Positions 36,229 through 45,353 of a stretch of DNA of 64,000 nucleotides are shown here, in pieces; position 1 is the first letter of the stretch, and every line of letters starts with the position of its first letter. A program made the translations under genes and the position numbers. The notes under the pieces were generated by a model that worked only from the letters and a program-made list of their open reading frames with translations, was not told the DNA's origin and ran no database searches. The DNA comes from Romboutsia_E sp900604535 (GTDB lineage: Bacteria; Bacillota; Clostridia; Peptostreptococcales; Peptostreptococcaceae). The stretch covers positions 1 through 64,000 of the forward strand of contig NZ_UWOT01000005.1 of the NCBI RefSeq assembly GCF_900604535.1, written 5' to 3'.

Positions 36229-37326
36229 TTATAAAATATGAAATGGATTTATATTAATTTCACTCTTAACAACTTCTAGATCTTCAATTTGATCTAAAAA
36301 TCTCTTCATTACATCTTTAAATATATCTTCGCTTTCAAAATGATTACAGTCAATTAAGCATATACCCGCATCAGCTGCATCCTGTGCTTCATGATATTTA
36401 ACATCACCTGTAATTAAAACATCAGCTCCAGATTTTTGAGCCTTTTTAGCAAAATCAGCTCCTGATCCAGTTACAACAGCTACTTTATTGATTGTAGTAT
36501 TTAAATCGCCAACAACTCTTAATGAATCCATATTAAGTTTTTCTTTTATCATAGTTGAAAGTTCTTTTAAACTAATTTGTGTTTCTAATTTGGAAATTCT
36601 TCCAATACCAACTTCATTGCCCTTATTTTCTAACTTATATAAATCATAAGCTACTTCTTCATAAGGATGAGCCTTTAGCATAGAGTTTATAACTCCTCCT
36701 AAAATTCTTTGAGGAACTATTGTCTCAATTCTAACTTCTTTAACATCTTCTATTTTATTAGTTTCACCTATAAATGGATTTGTTCCTTCTAACGGCATAA
36801 ATGTTCCTATTCCATCTGTATTAAATGTACAATGGCTATAATTTCCTATATGTCCTGCACCCGAATTTCCTAAAGCCTTTCTAAGACCCATTTCATGAGT
36901 TTTAGGCACAAATACAACTAGTTTATATAAAACTTCTCTATTAGTTGTATCTAGTACTTTAGAATTTTCAAATCCCATAACTTCCATAAAATAATCATTT
37001 AATCCATCAAAAGCTATATCAAAATTCGTATGCATTGAATAAATAGCTATATTATTTCTAATAAGTTTATGTATTAATTTTCCTTTAAAATCACCTGTAG
37101 TTACCTTTTTCATCTTAGAAAATATAAAAGGATGATGAGTAACTATTAAATCTACATTATTATTTATAGCTTCTTCTATTATAGATTCATTAGCTTCAAG
37201 ACAAACTAGTACCTTTCTTATTTCTTCATCTAAATCACCTACTAATAATCCTACATTATCCCAATCATAAGCTAAATTTGTAGGATACTTAGCTTCTATC
37301 TTTTTTATAAGGCTTTTTAATTTCAT
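36229..37326 (-). CDS. Nif3-like dinuclear metal-centre protein (YqfO type)
   Basis: 365 residues of the NIF3/DUF34 family in the long form with an inserted PII/CutA-like middle domain (about 130-230). N-terminal AYDWDNVGLLVGD and VTHHPFIF supply the metal-binding histidines, with C-terminal GDVKYHEAQDA and DCNHFESE. The start is set at ATG 37326, served by AAGGGGTGA; an in-frame GTG four codons earlier lies inside that site. It follows trmK after a short gap, the common order behind rpoD in Firmicutes. Its biochemical role is unsettled (proposed GTP cyclohydrolase-like or metal-related). Confidence 0.88.
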   Translation of the reverse strand: MKLKSLIKKIEAKYPTNLAYDWDNVGLLVGDLDEEIRKVLVCLEANESIIEEAINNNVDLIVTHHPFIFSKMKKVTTGDFKGKLIHKLIRNNIAIYSMHTNFDIAFDGLNDYFMEVMGFENSKVLDTTNREVLYKLVVFVPKTHEMGLRKALGNSGAGHIGNYSHCTFNTDGIGTFMPLEGTNPFIGETNKIEDVKEVRIETIVPQRILGGVINSMLKAHPYEEVAYDLYKLENKGNEVGIGRISKLETQISLKELSTMIKEKLNMDSLRVVGDLNTTINKVAVVTGSGADFAKKAQKSGADVLITGDVKYHEAQDAADAGICLIDCNHFESEDIFKDVMKRFLDQIEDLEVVKSEININPFHIL

Positions 37327-37353
37327 ATTATTTATCACCCCTTAAAATTTTTA

Positions 37354-38040
37354 TTATATTAAATTATTTAACTTCTCAATAATAGATTTACTAGCATTTC
37401 TTTTAGCTTCTACTGCCTCTCCAGTTTTTCCTTCTAATTTTTCTATTATAGAATTATACTTATATACTTTTTTATCTATAAATTCTTTAAGTAAAGGATC
37501 TTTATTTTCTATTAGTTTTTTACTTACTTCAAAGTATATTTCATCTTCAACTTTAGTATTGTTACCAGTAAACTTTGATTCTATTATTTCATATATTCTA
37601 AAGTCTTCTTTTACAAGTACTTCATCAAGTATTTCATATCCATTATTTACTAAATATTTTCTTAATTCTTCTTGAGCTTGCATAGGTTGAAGTATAAGCT
37701 TATCTACAGAGTGTGCAACTTCTTTATTAGCTTCTAATAATTCACTAATTAGTATACCTCCCATACCAGCTATAATAACTTCATCTACTTCCCCCTTTTT
37801 AAGTACTTCAATTCCTGAACCTAGCCTTAAATCAGTTTTATCAGTTAAGTTATTATTTCTAACTTCCTTACGTGCATTTTCAAGCGGACCTTTATTTACA
37901 TCTGCAAGTATAGCAAATGGTACAACCCCTTTATTCAATAGATAAACTGGTATATATCCGTGGTCTGTTCCTATATCTGCAACTCTCTTTCCTTCACTAA
38001 CTAATGATGCAATTTTTAATAATCTATCTGTTAATTTCAT
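37354..38040 (-). CDS. trmK: tRNA (adenine-22-N1)-methyltransferase
   Basis: About 228 residues. SAM-binding Rossmann motif VADIGTDHGYIPVYL, then ADVNKGPLENA and VIIAGMGGILI, characteristic of TrmK (YqfN). It methylates A22 of some tRNAs. I prefer ATG 38040 (MKLTDRLLKIASL): the ATG three codons upstream directly abuts the AGAGG sequence that would serve as binding site. The DUF34 gene downstream is its usual neighbour. Confidence 0.9.
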   Translation of the reverse strand: MKLTDRLLKIASLVSEGKRVADIGTDHGYIPVYLLNKGVVPFAILADVNKGPLENARKEVRNNNLTDKTDLRLGSGIEVLKKGEVDEVIIAGMGGILISELLEANKEVAHSVDKLILQPMQAQEELRKYLVNNGYEILDEVLVKEDFRIYEIIESKFTGNNTKVEDEIYFEVSKKLIENKDPLLKEFIDKKVYKYNSIIEKLEGKTGEAVEAKRNASKSIIEKLNNLI

Positions 38041-38108
38041 TTTTGCCATCCTCTCATAAATTTCTATATTGTGTAAATTATATTTAGTATTTTTCTATGG
38101 TTATATAT

Positions 38109-38143
38109 AAAAATTCGCCTTAATTAGTATAAGGCGAATTTTT
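38109..38143. terminator. Terminator after rpoD
   Basis: Perfect 14-bp arms 38109-38122 and 38130-38143 with A-run and T-run ends. Ends the dnaG-rpoD unit, so trmK needs its own promoter or readthrough. Confidence 0.88.
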
Positions 38144-38159
38144 GTTATATATTAAAATC

Positions 38160-39314
38160 CTAGTCTAAATAGTCTCTAAGTTTTTTAGATCTACTTGGAT
38201 GTCTTAATTTACGTAAAGCTTTAGCTTCTATTTGTCTTATTCTCTCTCTAGTAACATCAAACTCTTTACCAACTTCTTCAAGAGTTCTAGCTCTACCATC
38301 TTCAAGTCCAAATCTAAGCTTTAATACTTTTTGTTCTCTTTCATTAAGTGAACCTAATACTTCTTCTATTTGTTCTTTTAATAAAGAGTATGCTGCAGCT
38401 TCTGCTGGTGCAGGAGCATCATCATCTGGTATGAAGTCTCCTAAATGAGAATCTTCTTCTTCACCTATTGGAGTTTCTAAAGATACTGGATCTTGAGCTA
38501 TTTTCATAATCTCTCTAACTTTCTCTTCAGTCATTTCCATTTCTTTTGCAATTTCCTCAGGTTTTGGATCTCTACCTAATTCTTGAAGTAATTGTCTTGA
38601 TACTCTTATTAATTTATTTATAGTCTCAACCATATGAACTGGTATTCTTATTGTTCTTGCTTGATCTGCTATAGCACGAGTTATAGCTTGTCTTATCCAC
38701 CATGTAGCATAAGTTGAGAATTTAAATCCTTTTACATAGTCGAATTTTTCAACTGCTTTTATAAGACCTAAGTTACCTTCTTGTATAAGATCTAGGAATA
38801 GCATACCTCTTCCTACATATCTCTTAGCTATACTTACAACAAGTCTTAAGTTTGCTTCAACTAATCTTTGCTTTGCTATTTCATCACCTTCAAGCATTCT
38901 TTTAGCTAATTCTACTTCTTCATGTGGCTTTAAAAGAGGTATTTTACCAATTTCTTTTAAATACATTCTAACTGGGTCATCTATACTTATTCCTTTTGGT
39001 AAAGATAAATCTATAGCTTCTAACTCAATAACTTCTTCTTTATCTATATCATCAGGATTTTCATCTATACTATCCATATCTAAGTCATCACTAACACTAA
39101 AATCTATATCAACTTTTTCTGATTTATCTTCTATAACTTCTATACCTAAATTACCTAATGTTTCATATAAATTTTCTACTTGATCCTTATCTAGCTCTGT
39201 TTCTGAGAAAGCTTCCATTATTTCTGCAAGAGTAAGTGCGCCTTGCTTCTTACCTTTTTCTATCAGTGATTTTGCTGCGAATTTTTTTGATGTTTTCTTA
39301 TTGTTATCAGTCAC
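38160..39314 (-). CDS. rpoD: Primary RNA polymerase sigma factor (RpoD/SigA)
   Basis: 384 residues. Region 1.1 is short and acidic. Region 1.2 begins DPVRMYLKEIG; region 2 has RLVVSIAKRYVGRGMLFLDL and the 2.4 element FSTYATWWIRQAITRAIADQ; region 3 has IRIPVHMVETINK; region 4.2 ends EEVGKEFDVTRERIRQIEAK. The start is a GTG, chosen because GGGAGG lies 7 nt upstream. It follows dnaG by 15 bp as in the classic macromolecular synthesis operon. Confidence 0.97.
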   Translation of the reverse strand: MTDNNKKTSKKFAAKSLIEKGKKQGALTLAEIMEAFSETELDKDQVENLYETLGNLGIEVIEDKSEKVDIDFSVSDDLDMDSIDENPDDIDKEEVIELEAIDLSLPKGISIDDPVRMYLKEIGKIPLLKPHEEVELAKRMLEGDEIAKQRLVEANLRLVVSIAKRYVGRGMLFLDLIQEGNLGLIKAVEKFDYVKGFKFSTYATWWIRQAITRAIADQARTIRIPVHMVETINKLIRVSRQLLQELGRDPKPEEIAKEMEMTEEKVREIMKIAQDPVSLETPIGEEEDSHLGDFIPDDDAPAPAEAAAYSLLKEQIEEVLGSLNEREQKVLKLRFGLEDGRARTLEEVGKEFDVTRERIRQIEAKALRKLRHPSRSKKLRDYLD

Positions 39315-39329
39315 GCTCTTACCTCCCTT

Positions 39330-41144
39330 CTACAAGCTATGTAGCATCTTTCTTATTTCAACTATTTTTAAAGCAATTTCCATAACTTTCACATCTACCT
39401 CTTTCAAGTCATCTTTATTTGTTTTTTGTTTTTCAATATTTTTCTGTTCTTGTAATAATCTATTCATTTGTTCTTGGAGATTATTTTTTTTTAGATTTCT
39501 TACAATCTCATCAATACTTTTTGTATCGTTGATATTTATTCCGTCTAATGATATTCTCTCCAAATCTTTCAAGTATTCTTCGGATATGTTTAAACTTGTA
39601 ATTTTGTCAATAGTTATTTTGTCCAATTCTCTATTTTTAATGATGTAATTTAAAATTTCTTTACTTCCATTTAATAAAAAATCTGACTCGTCAAGCTTTA
39701 ATAAAGCTACGTGTCTAATTTTTTTATTTTCTAACATTAATTTTATAAGAGTCTCTTCTACATGTTCCTTACCATGTTCTATAGCCTTAGGTTTTTCTAT
39801 TACTATAGATTCTCTTTTTTTATTGGTATATTTAGTGTAATTTTTATTATATGCACTATTATAATTTTTACCATAAATTTCTTTTTTTATAGACTCTGTA
39901 CTAATATTTATTTGCTTTGCTATATAATTTGTATAGTAATCAACTTCAACTGGACTTTTTATTGATTTAAGTATATTTGATGCTTCTTTAGCAAACTTCA
40001 CTCTTTCTTCATCTTTTTCTAAATTAAACTTTCTTTTTAGATGATTTATTTGGAATTTTATATAGTGAGTAGAGTCATCAATTGCTTTTTTATAATCATC
40101 CAGTCCATATTTTCTAATAAATTCATCAGGGTCTTTTGCATCTTTTAAGTTAAGTACTTTTATATTTATACCAACTTTAGAAAGAATTTCTATAGCCCTT
40201 AAGCTTGCTTTAATACCTGCTTCATCAGAGTCATAAGATATAATTGCAGTATCTGCATACCTCTTTATTAAATTCCCCTGCTGTTCTGTTAGGGCCGTAC
40301 CTAAAGTTGCTACAACATTTCTTACTCCATACTGGAAAAGCGATATTAAATCCATATATCCTTCAACAAGTACAATAGTTCTGTCTACTATATTTTTTCT
40401 AGAAAAGTTTAATCCATAGAGATTATATCTTTTGTTAAAAATTAAAGAATCTGGTGAATTAAGATACTTAGGTAGTGAATCATCTAAAACTCTACCTCCA
40501 AATCCTATAACATTTCCTCTATAGTCAAATATAGGAAACATAACTCTATTTCTAAATCTATCATAATATCTATCACCATCTACTTTATGATTTACAAGAC
40601 CTGACTGAACTAAATCAGATTTGTCATATCCTTTCGATAATAGATAATCCATGAGCTCATGCCATGCATTTTGTGAATAACCTAATCCAAACTTTTTAAT
40701 AGTTTTATCATCTAGGCCTCTTTTTCTTAAATAATCATAACCTGGATTTTTCCCTTTTAACAGATTAGCAAAATAAAACCTTGCAGCTTCAAGATGTATA
40801 TCTTGATATTTTTTAGACTTTTCTATTCTTAGCTTATCTTCTTCATTCATATTGGTATTTATTTCTATACCACATTTATTAGCTAATAACTTCACTGCAT
40901 CTATAAAATCCAAATTTTCCATCTTCATTACAAAGTTTATTACATCTCCACCTTCGCCACATCCGAAACACTTATAAATCTGCTTAGATGAGCTTATATG
41001 GAATGATGGCGTCTTTTCTCCATGAAAAGGACATAGTCCTTTATAATTGCCCCCAGATTGCTTTATAGGCATATATTCTGATATTACGCTTGCAATATCA
41101 CATCTATTTTTAATTTCTTCTACAACATCTTTTATATCATTCAT
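39330..41144 (-). CDS. dnaG: DNA primase
   Basis: 604 residues. N-terminal zinc finger of the CHC2 type (GLCPFHGEKTPSFHISS, then CFGCGEGGD), the central RNA polymerase/TOPRIM core with VEGYMDL and ISYDSDEAG, and a C-terminal helicase-binding region (from about 440). It lays the RNA primers for replication. AAGGTGAT precedes the ATG. Promoter candidate 40-65 bp upstream; co-transcribed with rpoD. Confidence 0.97.
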   Translation of the reverse strand: MNDIKDVVEEIKNRCDIASVISEYMPIKQSGGNYKGLCPFHGEKTPSFHISSSKQIYKCFGCGEGGDVINFVMKMENLDFIDAVKLLANKCGIEINTNMNEEDKLRIEKSKKYQDIHLEAARFYFANLLKGKNPGYDYLRKRGLDDKTIKKFGLGYSQNAWHELMDYLLSKGYDKSDLVQSGLVNHKVDGDRYYDRFRNRVMFPIFDYRGNVIGFGGRVLDDSLPKYLNSPDSLIFNKRYNLYGLNFSRKNIVDRTIVLVEGYMDLISLFQYGVRNVVATLGTALTEQQGNLIKRYADTAIISYDSDEAGIKASLRAIEILSKVGINIKVLNLKDAKDPDEFIRKYGLDDYKKAIDDSTHYIKFQINHLKRKFNLEKDEERVKFAKEASNILKSIKSPVEVDYYTNYIAKQINISTESIKKEIYGKNYNSAYNKNYTKYTNKKRESIVIEKPKAIEHGKEHVEETLIKLMLENKKIRHVALLKLDESDFLLNGSKEILNYIIKNRELDKITIDKITSLNISEEYLKDLERISLDGININDTKSIDEIVRNLKKNNLQEQMNRLLQEQKNIEKQKTNKDDLKEVDVKVMEIALKIVEIRKMLHSL

Positions 41145-41183
41145 ATTATCACCTTCTGGTGTAATTTTTTTATTAACATTACT

Positions 41184-41211
41184 ATTTTACATTATATTGC
41201 AAAAAAGTCAA
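41184..41211 (-). promoter_or_regulatory. Promoter candidate of dnaG-rpoD
   Basis: On the minus strand TTGACT (41211-41206) and TAAAAT (41189-41184) are 16 bp apart, 40 bp upstream of the dnaG ATG. Confidence 0.5.
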
Positions 41212-41219
41212 ATACTCTT

Positions 41220-41545
41220 ATACATATTTCGACTTTTTTTCTTAAATTCCTTCTTAATATTAAAAAAATTCTATTATTTTTGCACTTTTCTTTTAATTGA
41301 TATATATTATTATCTTCATAAATAAAAATATAAAATGTAAAATAATATTTTTATCTTTTTATTTATATTTACAAAAAAGTTTATTTTTAAACTTAAAATC
41401 TCAAATAAAAAGATGATTCTAAGGTATATCTCAGAATCATCTCTATTATTTTCCGTAAATTCTATTTATTTCTAAGTTTTATACTTTCTATTTGTAAAAT
41501 TATCTTAAATAATTTAACTAATACATCTCAAAATAATATTTATAT
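41220..41545. other. Gene-free stretch with an orphan terminator
   Basis: No coding frame is supported here. The DNA is extremely AT-rich. The only structure I see is a hairpin with perfect 10-bp arms (41411-41420 and 41433-41442) followed on the minus strand by TTTTTATTT. It is a terminator-like element with no gene directly ahead of it other than the folate operon, which already has its own terminator at 41546-41572. Confidence 0.5.
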
Positions 41546-41572
41546 AAAAAAGAGGCAAATAGCCTCTTTTTT
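41546..41572. terminator. Terminator of the folate operon
   Basis: Perfect 11-bp arms AAAAAAGAGGC (41546-41556) and GCCTCTTTTTT (41562-41572), just after the aroF stop codon. Confidence 0.92.
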
Positions 41573-41576
41573 AACT

Positions 41577-42377
41577 CTATAAATTTTTTACTTGTAACCT
41601 TACATCACTCATTAATTCTCCAAATTCATCAAAGTGAAGTGACTGAGCTCCATCAGATAAAGCTTCACTAGGATTTGGATGAACTTCTATCATCAAACCA
41701 TCTGCACCACAAGCTAATGCTGCAATAGACATTGGTTTAACTAAATATCTTACACCAGTTCCATGACTTGGGTCTACTATAACCGGTAAATTAGTTTCTT
41801 TTTGTATTATTGGAACTGCTGCTAAATCTAATGTGTTTCTAGTATAATCATTATAAGTTCTTATACCTCTTTCACACATGATTATATTTTTATTACCTTC
41901 TACAGCTATATATTCTGCTGCACCAATCCATTCATTTATAGTTGATGCTAATCCTCTTTTTAACATTACTGGCTTATCTTGTTTTCCTACTTCAGTTAAA
42001 AGGGTAAAATTTTGCATATTTCTAGAGCCTATTTGAATTACATCACTTACTTCATATAATTTTTCTAAATCTCTAATATCCATAAGCTCTGTTATAACAG
42101 CAAGTCCAGTTTCTTTTTTTACAGCCTTTAATATTTCTAGACCTTCTTCTTTTAAACCTTTGAATGAATTTGGTGATGTTCTTGGTTTGAACGCTCCACC
42201 TCTTAGTATATTAGCACCTTGAGATTTTATAAATTTAGCAGTTTCTAAAAGTTGATCATAACTTTCTATAGCACAAGGCCCTGCCATTATTATCTTATTT
42301 TCTTTTGCTACTATTTTTTTACCGCATGAGTTAATTTCAATTTTTATGTCGTCATTAAATAGTGTCTTTCTCATCAA
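41577..42377 (-). CDS. aroF: 3-deoxy-7-phosphoheptulonate synthase (DAHP synthase)
   Basis: 266 residues of the AroA-beta/KdsA-like DAHP synthase type. Motifs: IIMAGPCAIES, LRGGAFKPRTSP, QIGSRNMQNF, MLKRGLAST, ICERGIRTY-like MCERGIRTYNDYTRN, VDPSHGTG and a C-terminal EVHPNPSEALSD. It makes the first shikimate-pathway intermediate from PEP and erythrose 4-phosphate. As last gene of the folate operon, overlapping folK by 23 bp, it would raise the chorismate supply for p-aminobenzoate. Confidence 0.92.
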   Translation of the reverse strand: MMRKTLFNDDIKIEINSCGKKIVAKENKIIMAGPCAIESYDQLLETAKFIKSQGANILRGGAFKPRTSPNSFKGLKEEGLEILKAVKKETGLAVITELMDIRDLEKLYEVSDVIQIGSRNMQNFTLLTEVGKQDKPVMLKRGLASTINEWIGAAEYIAVEGNKNIIMCERGIRTYNDYTRNTLDLAAVPIIQKETNLPVIVDPSHGTGVRYLVKPMSIAALACGADGLMIEVHPNPSEALSDGAQSLHFDEFGELMSDVRLQVKNL

Positions 42378-42861
42378 TTGTAAACTCCTTTACTTCTTCT
42401 CGTTGGTCTTTAGTTAGAGAGTTTAAATGTATATCTATAGTTTTACCATTAATTAAAAGTTTACTATTTAAATCCATAAGAGGTATCAAAACAAACGCTC
42501 TATCTTGAATTCTTGGATGAGGAAGTAATAAGTTTTCATCATTTGATATTTTATCATTAAAAAATAATATATCTACATCTATAGTTCTTGGTCCCCACCT
42601 TATAATTCTTTTTCTGTTTAACTTTTGTTCTATGTCTTGACATAAATTTAGTAGTTCATATTCATCTAAATTAGTTTGTACCTCTAGACATACATTTAAA
42701 AAATCCGCTTGGTCTGTATATCCCCAAGCTTTCGTTTCATAAATTTTAGATTTCTTAGTTATTTTTACATTTTCATGGGTATCAATTAATTCGCATGCTT
42801 TTAGTATATACCCTAATCGATCTCCCATGTTAGTTCCAAGACCTAAGTAACTTATATTCAT
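42355..42861 (-). CDS. folK: 6-hydroxymethyl-7,8-dihydropterin pyrophosphokinase (HPPK)
   Basis: 168 residues. SYLGLGTNMGDRLGYI at the N-terminus, TKAWGYTDQADFLNVCLEVQT, then the signature RWGPRTIDVDILFFND and LPHPRIQDRAFVLIPL. Transfers pyrophosphate from ATP to the pterin, giving the substrate of FolP. Shares its first base region with the end of folB and overlaps aroF, so translation is coupled. Confidence 0.95.
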   Translation of the reverse strand: MNISYLGLGTNMGDRLGYILKACELIDTHENVKITKKSKIYETKAWGYTDQADFLNVCLEVQTNLDEYELLNLCQDIEQKLNRKRIIRWGPRTIDVDILFFNDKISNDENLLLPHPRIQDRAFVLIPLMDLNSKLLINGKTIDIHLNSLTKDQREEVKEFTIDEKDTI

Positions 42862-43220
42862 TATCTGCCTCTCCTTATTTCAACTCCAAAATAGTCATAA
42901 ATTCCATTTACAGGAGCTTCAGGCTTTTTTACTCTAACCATTACCTCATTTATAAGTCCAAATCTCTCTAAAGTTTCTTTAGCTATATTTTCTGCTAAAG
43001 CTTCTATAAGATTAAATCTTTTATTTTCTGTTATTTCTTTTACTACATTATAAACATCTGCATAACTAACTGATTTATTCATATCATCAGTTAACCCAGC
43101 TTCTTTAGTATCTACTAAAAGTTCCATATCTATAAAAAACTTTTGACCTAGAACACTTTCTTCTTTTAATACACCATGATATCCATAAAATCCTAAATTA
43201 TTTAATAGTATTTTATCCAT
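42861..43220 (-). CDS. folB: Dihydroneopterin aldolase
   Basis: 119 residues, the usual length. LNNLGFYGYHGVLKEESVLGQKF, SYADVYNVVKEI, FNLIEALAENIA and VMVRVKKPEAPV are family motifs. Converts dihydroneopterin to the hydroxymethyl pterin used by FolK. Sits between folP and folK as in many Gram-positives. Confidence 0.95.
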   Translation of the reverse strand: MDKILLNNLGFYGYHGVLKEESVLGQKFFIDMELLVDTKEAGLTDDMNKSVSYADVYNVVKEITENKRFNLIEALAENIAKETLERFGLINEVMVRVKKPEAPVNGIYDYFGVEIRRGR

Positions 43221-43229
43221 TTTTAAAAC

Positions 43230-44021
43230 CTACCTTCTGTATATAGCATCTGCCATCTTAGCTGCCTTTAAATTTTCTTTAACATCATGAACCCTAACTA
43301 TATCAATACCATCTCTAACACCTAATACTGTTGTAGCTATTGTTCCTTCTAATCTTTCCTTTGGCTCTACATTAAGTACGTTTCCTATTACAGATTTTCT
43401 AGATGTTCCAAGTAAAACCGGAAATCCTAAATCATTTAATTCTTCTAGCCTTTTAAGTACTTCTAAGTTTTGTTCAAAAGTTTTTCCAAATCCTATACCA
43501 GGATCTAAAACTATTTTTTCCTTTTTAACGCCAGCTTCAAGTCCCATATCTATGCTTTCTTTAAGAGATTTTTTAATACTTTCCATTATATCTTCGTTAT
43601 ACTCTGTTCCCTCTTGATTATGCATTATACAAACGTGAGCATCATATTTAGCTACTACCTTAGCCATATCTTCATCCTTTTTTAATCCCCATACATCATT
43701 TATCATTTCTACACCTAATTTTAAGGCTTCTTCAGCAACCTTAGCCTTATATGTATCTATTGATATTGGTACACTTATTTCTTTTTTAAGCTCTCTGATT
43801 ACAGGTATTACTCTTTGAATTTCCTCATCCGCTTCTACATACTTATGACCTGGTCTAGTTGATTCGCCTCCGATGTCGATTATATCGGCTCCATCTTCTA
43901 TCATTTTTTTAGCATGATTTATAGCTTCATCTATTTTATTAAAATTTCCTCCATCTGAAAAACTATCAGGAGTAACATTTAAAATTCCCATTATATAAGT
44001 TTTTTTTCCATATTCAAACAT
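43230..44021 (-). CDS. folP: Dihydropteroate synthase
   Basis: 263 residues with MGILNVTPDSFSDGG, DIIDIGGESTRPG, PISIDTYKAKVAEEAL, INDVWGLK, DPGIGFGKT and LLGTSRKSVIG, all sulfonamide-target family motifs. Joins p-aminobenzoate (from PabABC) to the pterin pyrophosphate (from FolK). The central enzyme of this operon. Confidence 0.96.
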   Translation of the reverse strand: MFEYGKKTYIMGILNVTPDSFSDGGNFNKIDEAINHAKKMIEDGADIIDIGGESTRPGHKYVEADEEIQRVIPVIRELKKEISVPISIDTYKAKVAEEALKLGVEMINDVWGLKKDEDMAKVVAKYDAHVCIMHNQEGTEYNEDIMESIKKSLKESIDMGLEAGVKKEKIVLDPGIGFGKTFEQNLEVLKRLEELNDLGFPVLLGTSRKSVIGNVLNVEPKERLEGTIATTVLGVRDGIDIVRVHDVKENLKAAKMADAIYRR

Positions 44022-44034
44022 TCTTAAATTTCTC

Positions 44035-44607
44035 CTATCCTAAATTTATTAGGCTCATTGCTTCAGCTCTTGTAGATGGATCATTTTCGAATGCTCCTCT
44101 AACTGCCGATGTAACAGTTTTTGATCCTGGTTTTTTCACACCTCTCATTGTCATACACATATGCTCTGCTTCTACAACTACCATAACTCCATAAGGTTGT
44201 AATTCTTCCATTATTATGTCTGCTATACCTTTAGTTATTCTTTCTTGTAATTGAGGTCTTTTAGCAAAAGTTTCAACAACTCTAGCAAGTTTTGATAAAC
44301 CTGTTAGTCTTCCACCCTTTGGTATATATGCTATATGTGCTTTACCAAAGAAAGGCACTAAGTGATGTTCACAGCATGAATAAAAAGGTATATCTTTTAC
44401 TATAACCATTTCTTCATGTTTTTCATCTTGGAAAAGAACCTTTAGATGTTCTCTTGGATCTTGATGAATACCTGAATATATTTCTTCATACATTCTTGCA
44501 ACTCTACTAGGAGTGTCTACAAGACCTTCTCTATCTGGATCTTCTCCTATAGCTTCTAATATATCTCTTATCGCATTTTCTATCTTCTTCTTATCTACTT
44601 TACTCAT
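44035..44607 (-). CDS. folE: GTP cyclohydrolase I
   Basis: 190 residues of the FolE1 type. Zinc and active-site motifs IPFYSCCEHHLVPFFGKAH and EAEHMCMTMRGVKKPGS, plus GLSKLARVVETFAKRPQLQE. Opens the pterin branch by converting GTP to dihydroneopterin triphosphate. No phosphatase for the next step is recognisable in the operon. Confidence 0.96.
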   Translation of the reverse strand: MSKVDKKKIENAIRDILEAIGEDPDREGLVDTPSRVARMYEEIYSGIHQDPREHLKVLFQDEKHEEMVIVKDIPFYSCCEHHLVPFFGKAHIAYIPKGGRLTGLSKLARVVETFAKRPQLQERITKGIADIIMEELQPYGVMVVVEAEHMCMTMRGVKKPGSKTVTSAVRGAFENDPSTRAEAMSLINLG

Positions 44608-44624
44608 TGGTTTAACCCCCTTGA

Positions 44625-45326
44625 CTAGTAAGTTATTTTTATATAATTTTTCATAACCACATCTTTAAATATGTAGTTATAAATATTTAACAACTTTTCA
44701 TATTTTTCTTCATTTTTTACTTCATTCACTAATTCATAAAGACGAGGATTATCATGCTTTAATTCATTAAGTAATTTTTTATCCTTCGGTATCCATTTAT
44801 TATTTATAGTAAAATACCCAACTATTAATTCTTTTAAATATAAATTAACTAAAAAATTATATTCAAATAAATCAAACTTTTCTTTATTTTTCAACCTAGT
44901 TATACTAGAATATATTTCAGACTTTATAAAAAACTTTTCTTCAGCTGAAATTCTATTCGGACCTTCCATATATTTTGACTTGCATAATTGTATTATACCC
45001 GCTGCTGTATTATTTCTATCAAAGATAACTTTAGCATCCTTCATTTCCTTTAAGAAAAAGTATTCTTTATTATCCAAAAGTTCCTTAAATCCTCTTCTCG
45101 AGAAATAGTTTATATCAAATTCTATTCCTTCAATTCTTTTTATTTCTCTTACTTGATTTTCACCTATGTTTACAAATACAAAAACATCAATATCATTTAT
45201 ATTTTCATTAGCTACATTTAAGTCTATATTCTTAGATGACCCGACTAAAAATACAGCTATAGTGTTAGAGTTTTTTATTATCTTATCTATTTCTAATTTA
45301 TAAATTTCATAAATTTTACTTGTCAT
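44625..45326 (-). CDS. Nucleotidyltransferase-like protein of unknown role in the folate operon
   Basis: 233 residues. The N-terminal part has the look of a DNA polymerase beta-type nucleotidyltransferase fold: helix, then FLVGSSKNID, a 10-residue gap, DIDVFVFV with the paired acidic residues, and EFDINYF as third strand with a candidate last aspartate. The C-terminal half (about 120-233) is helical with many lysines. No family name comes to mind. It lies in line between pabC (28 bp) and folE (18 bp), clearly co-transcribed. A role in folate or pterin metabolism is only suggested by place. Confidence 0.7.
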   Translation of the reverse strand: MTSKIYEIYKLEIDKIIKNSNTIAVFLVGSSKNIDLNVANENINDIDVFVFVNIGENQVREIKRIEGIEFDINYFSRRGFKELLDNKEYFFLKEMKDAKVIFDRNNTAAGIIQLCKSKYMEGPNRISAEEKFFIKSEIYSSITRLKNKEKFDLFEYNFLVNLYLKELIVGYFTINNKWIPKDKKLLNELKHDNPRLYELVNEVKNEEKYEKLLNIYNYIFKDVVMKNYIKITY

Positions 45327-45353
45327 ATCACTTCTCCACTAACTGTAATTTAA

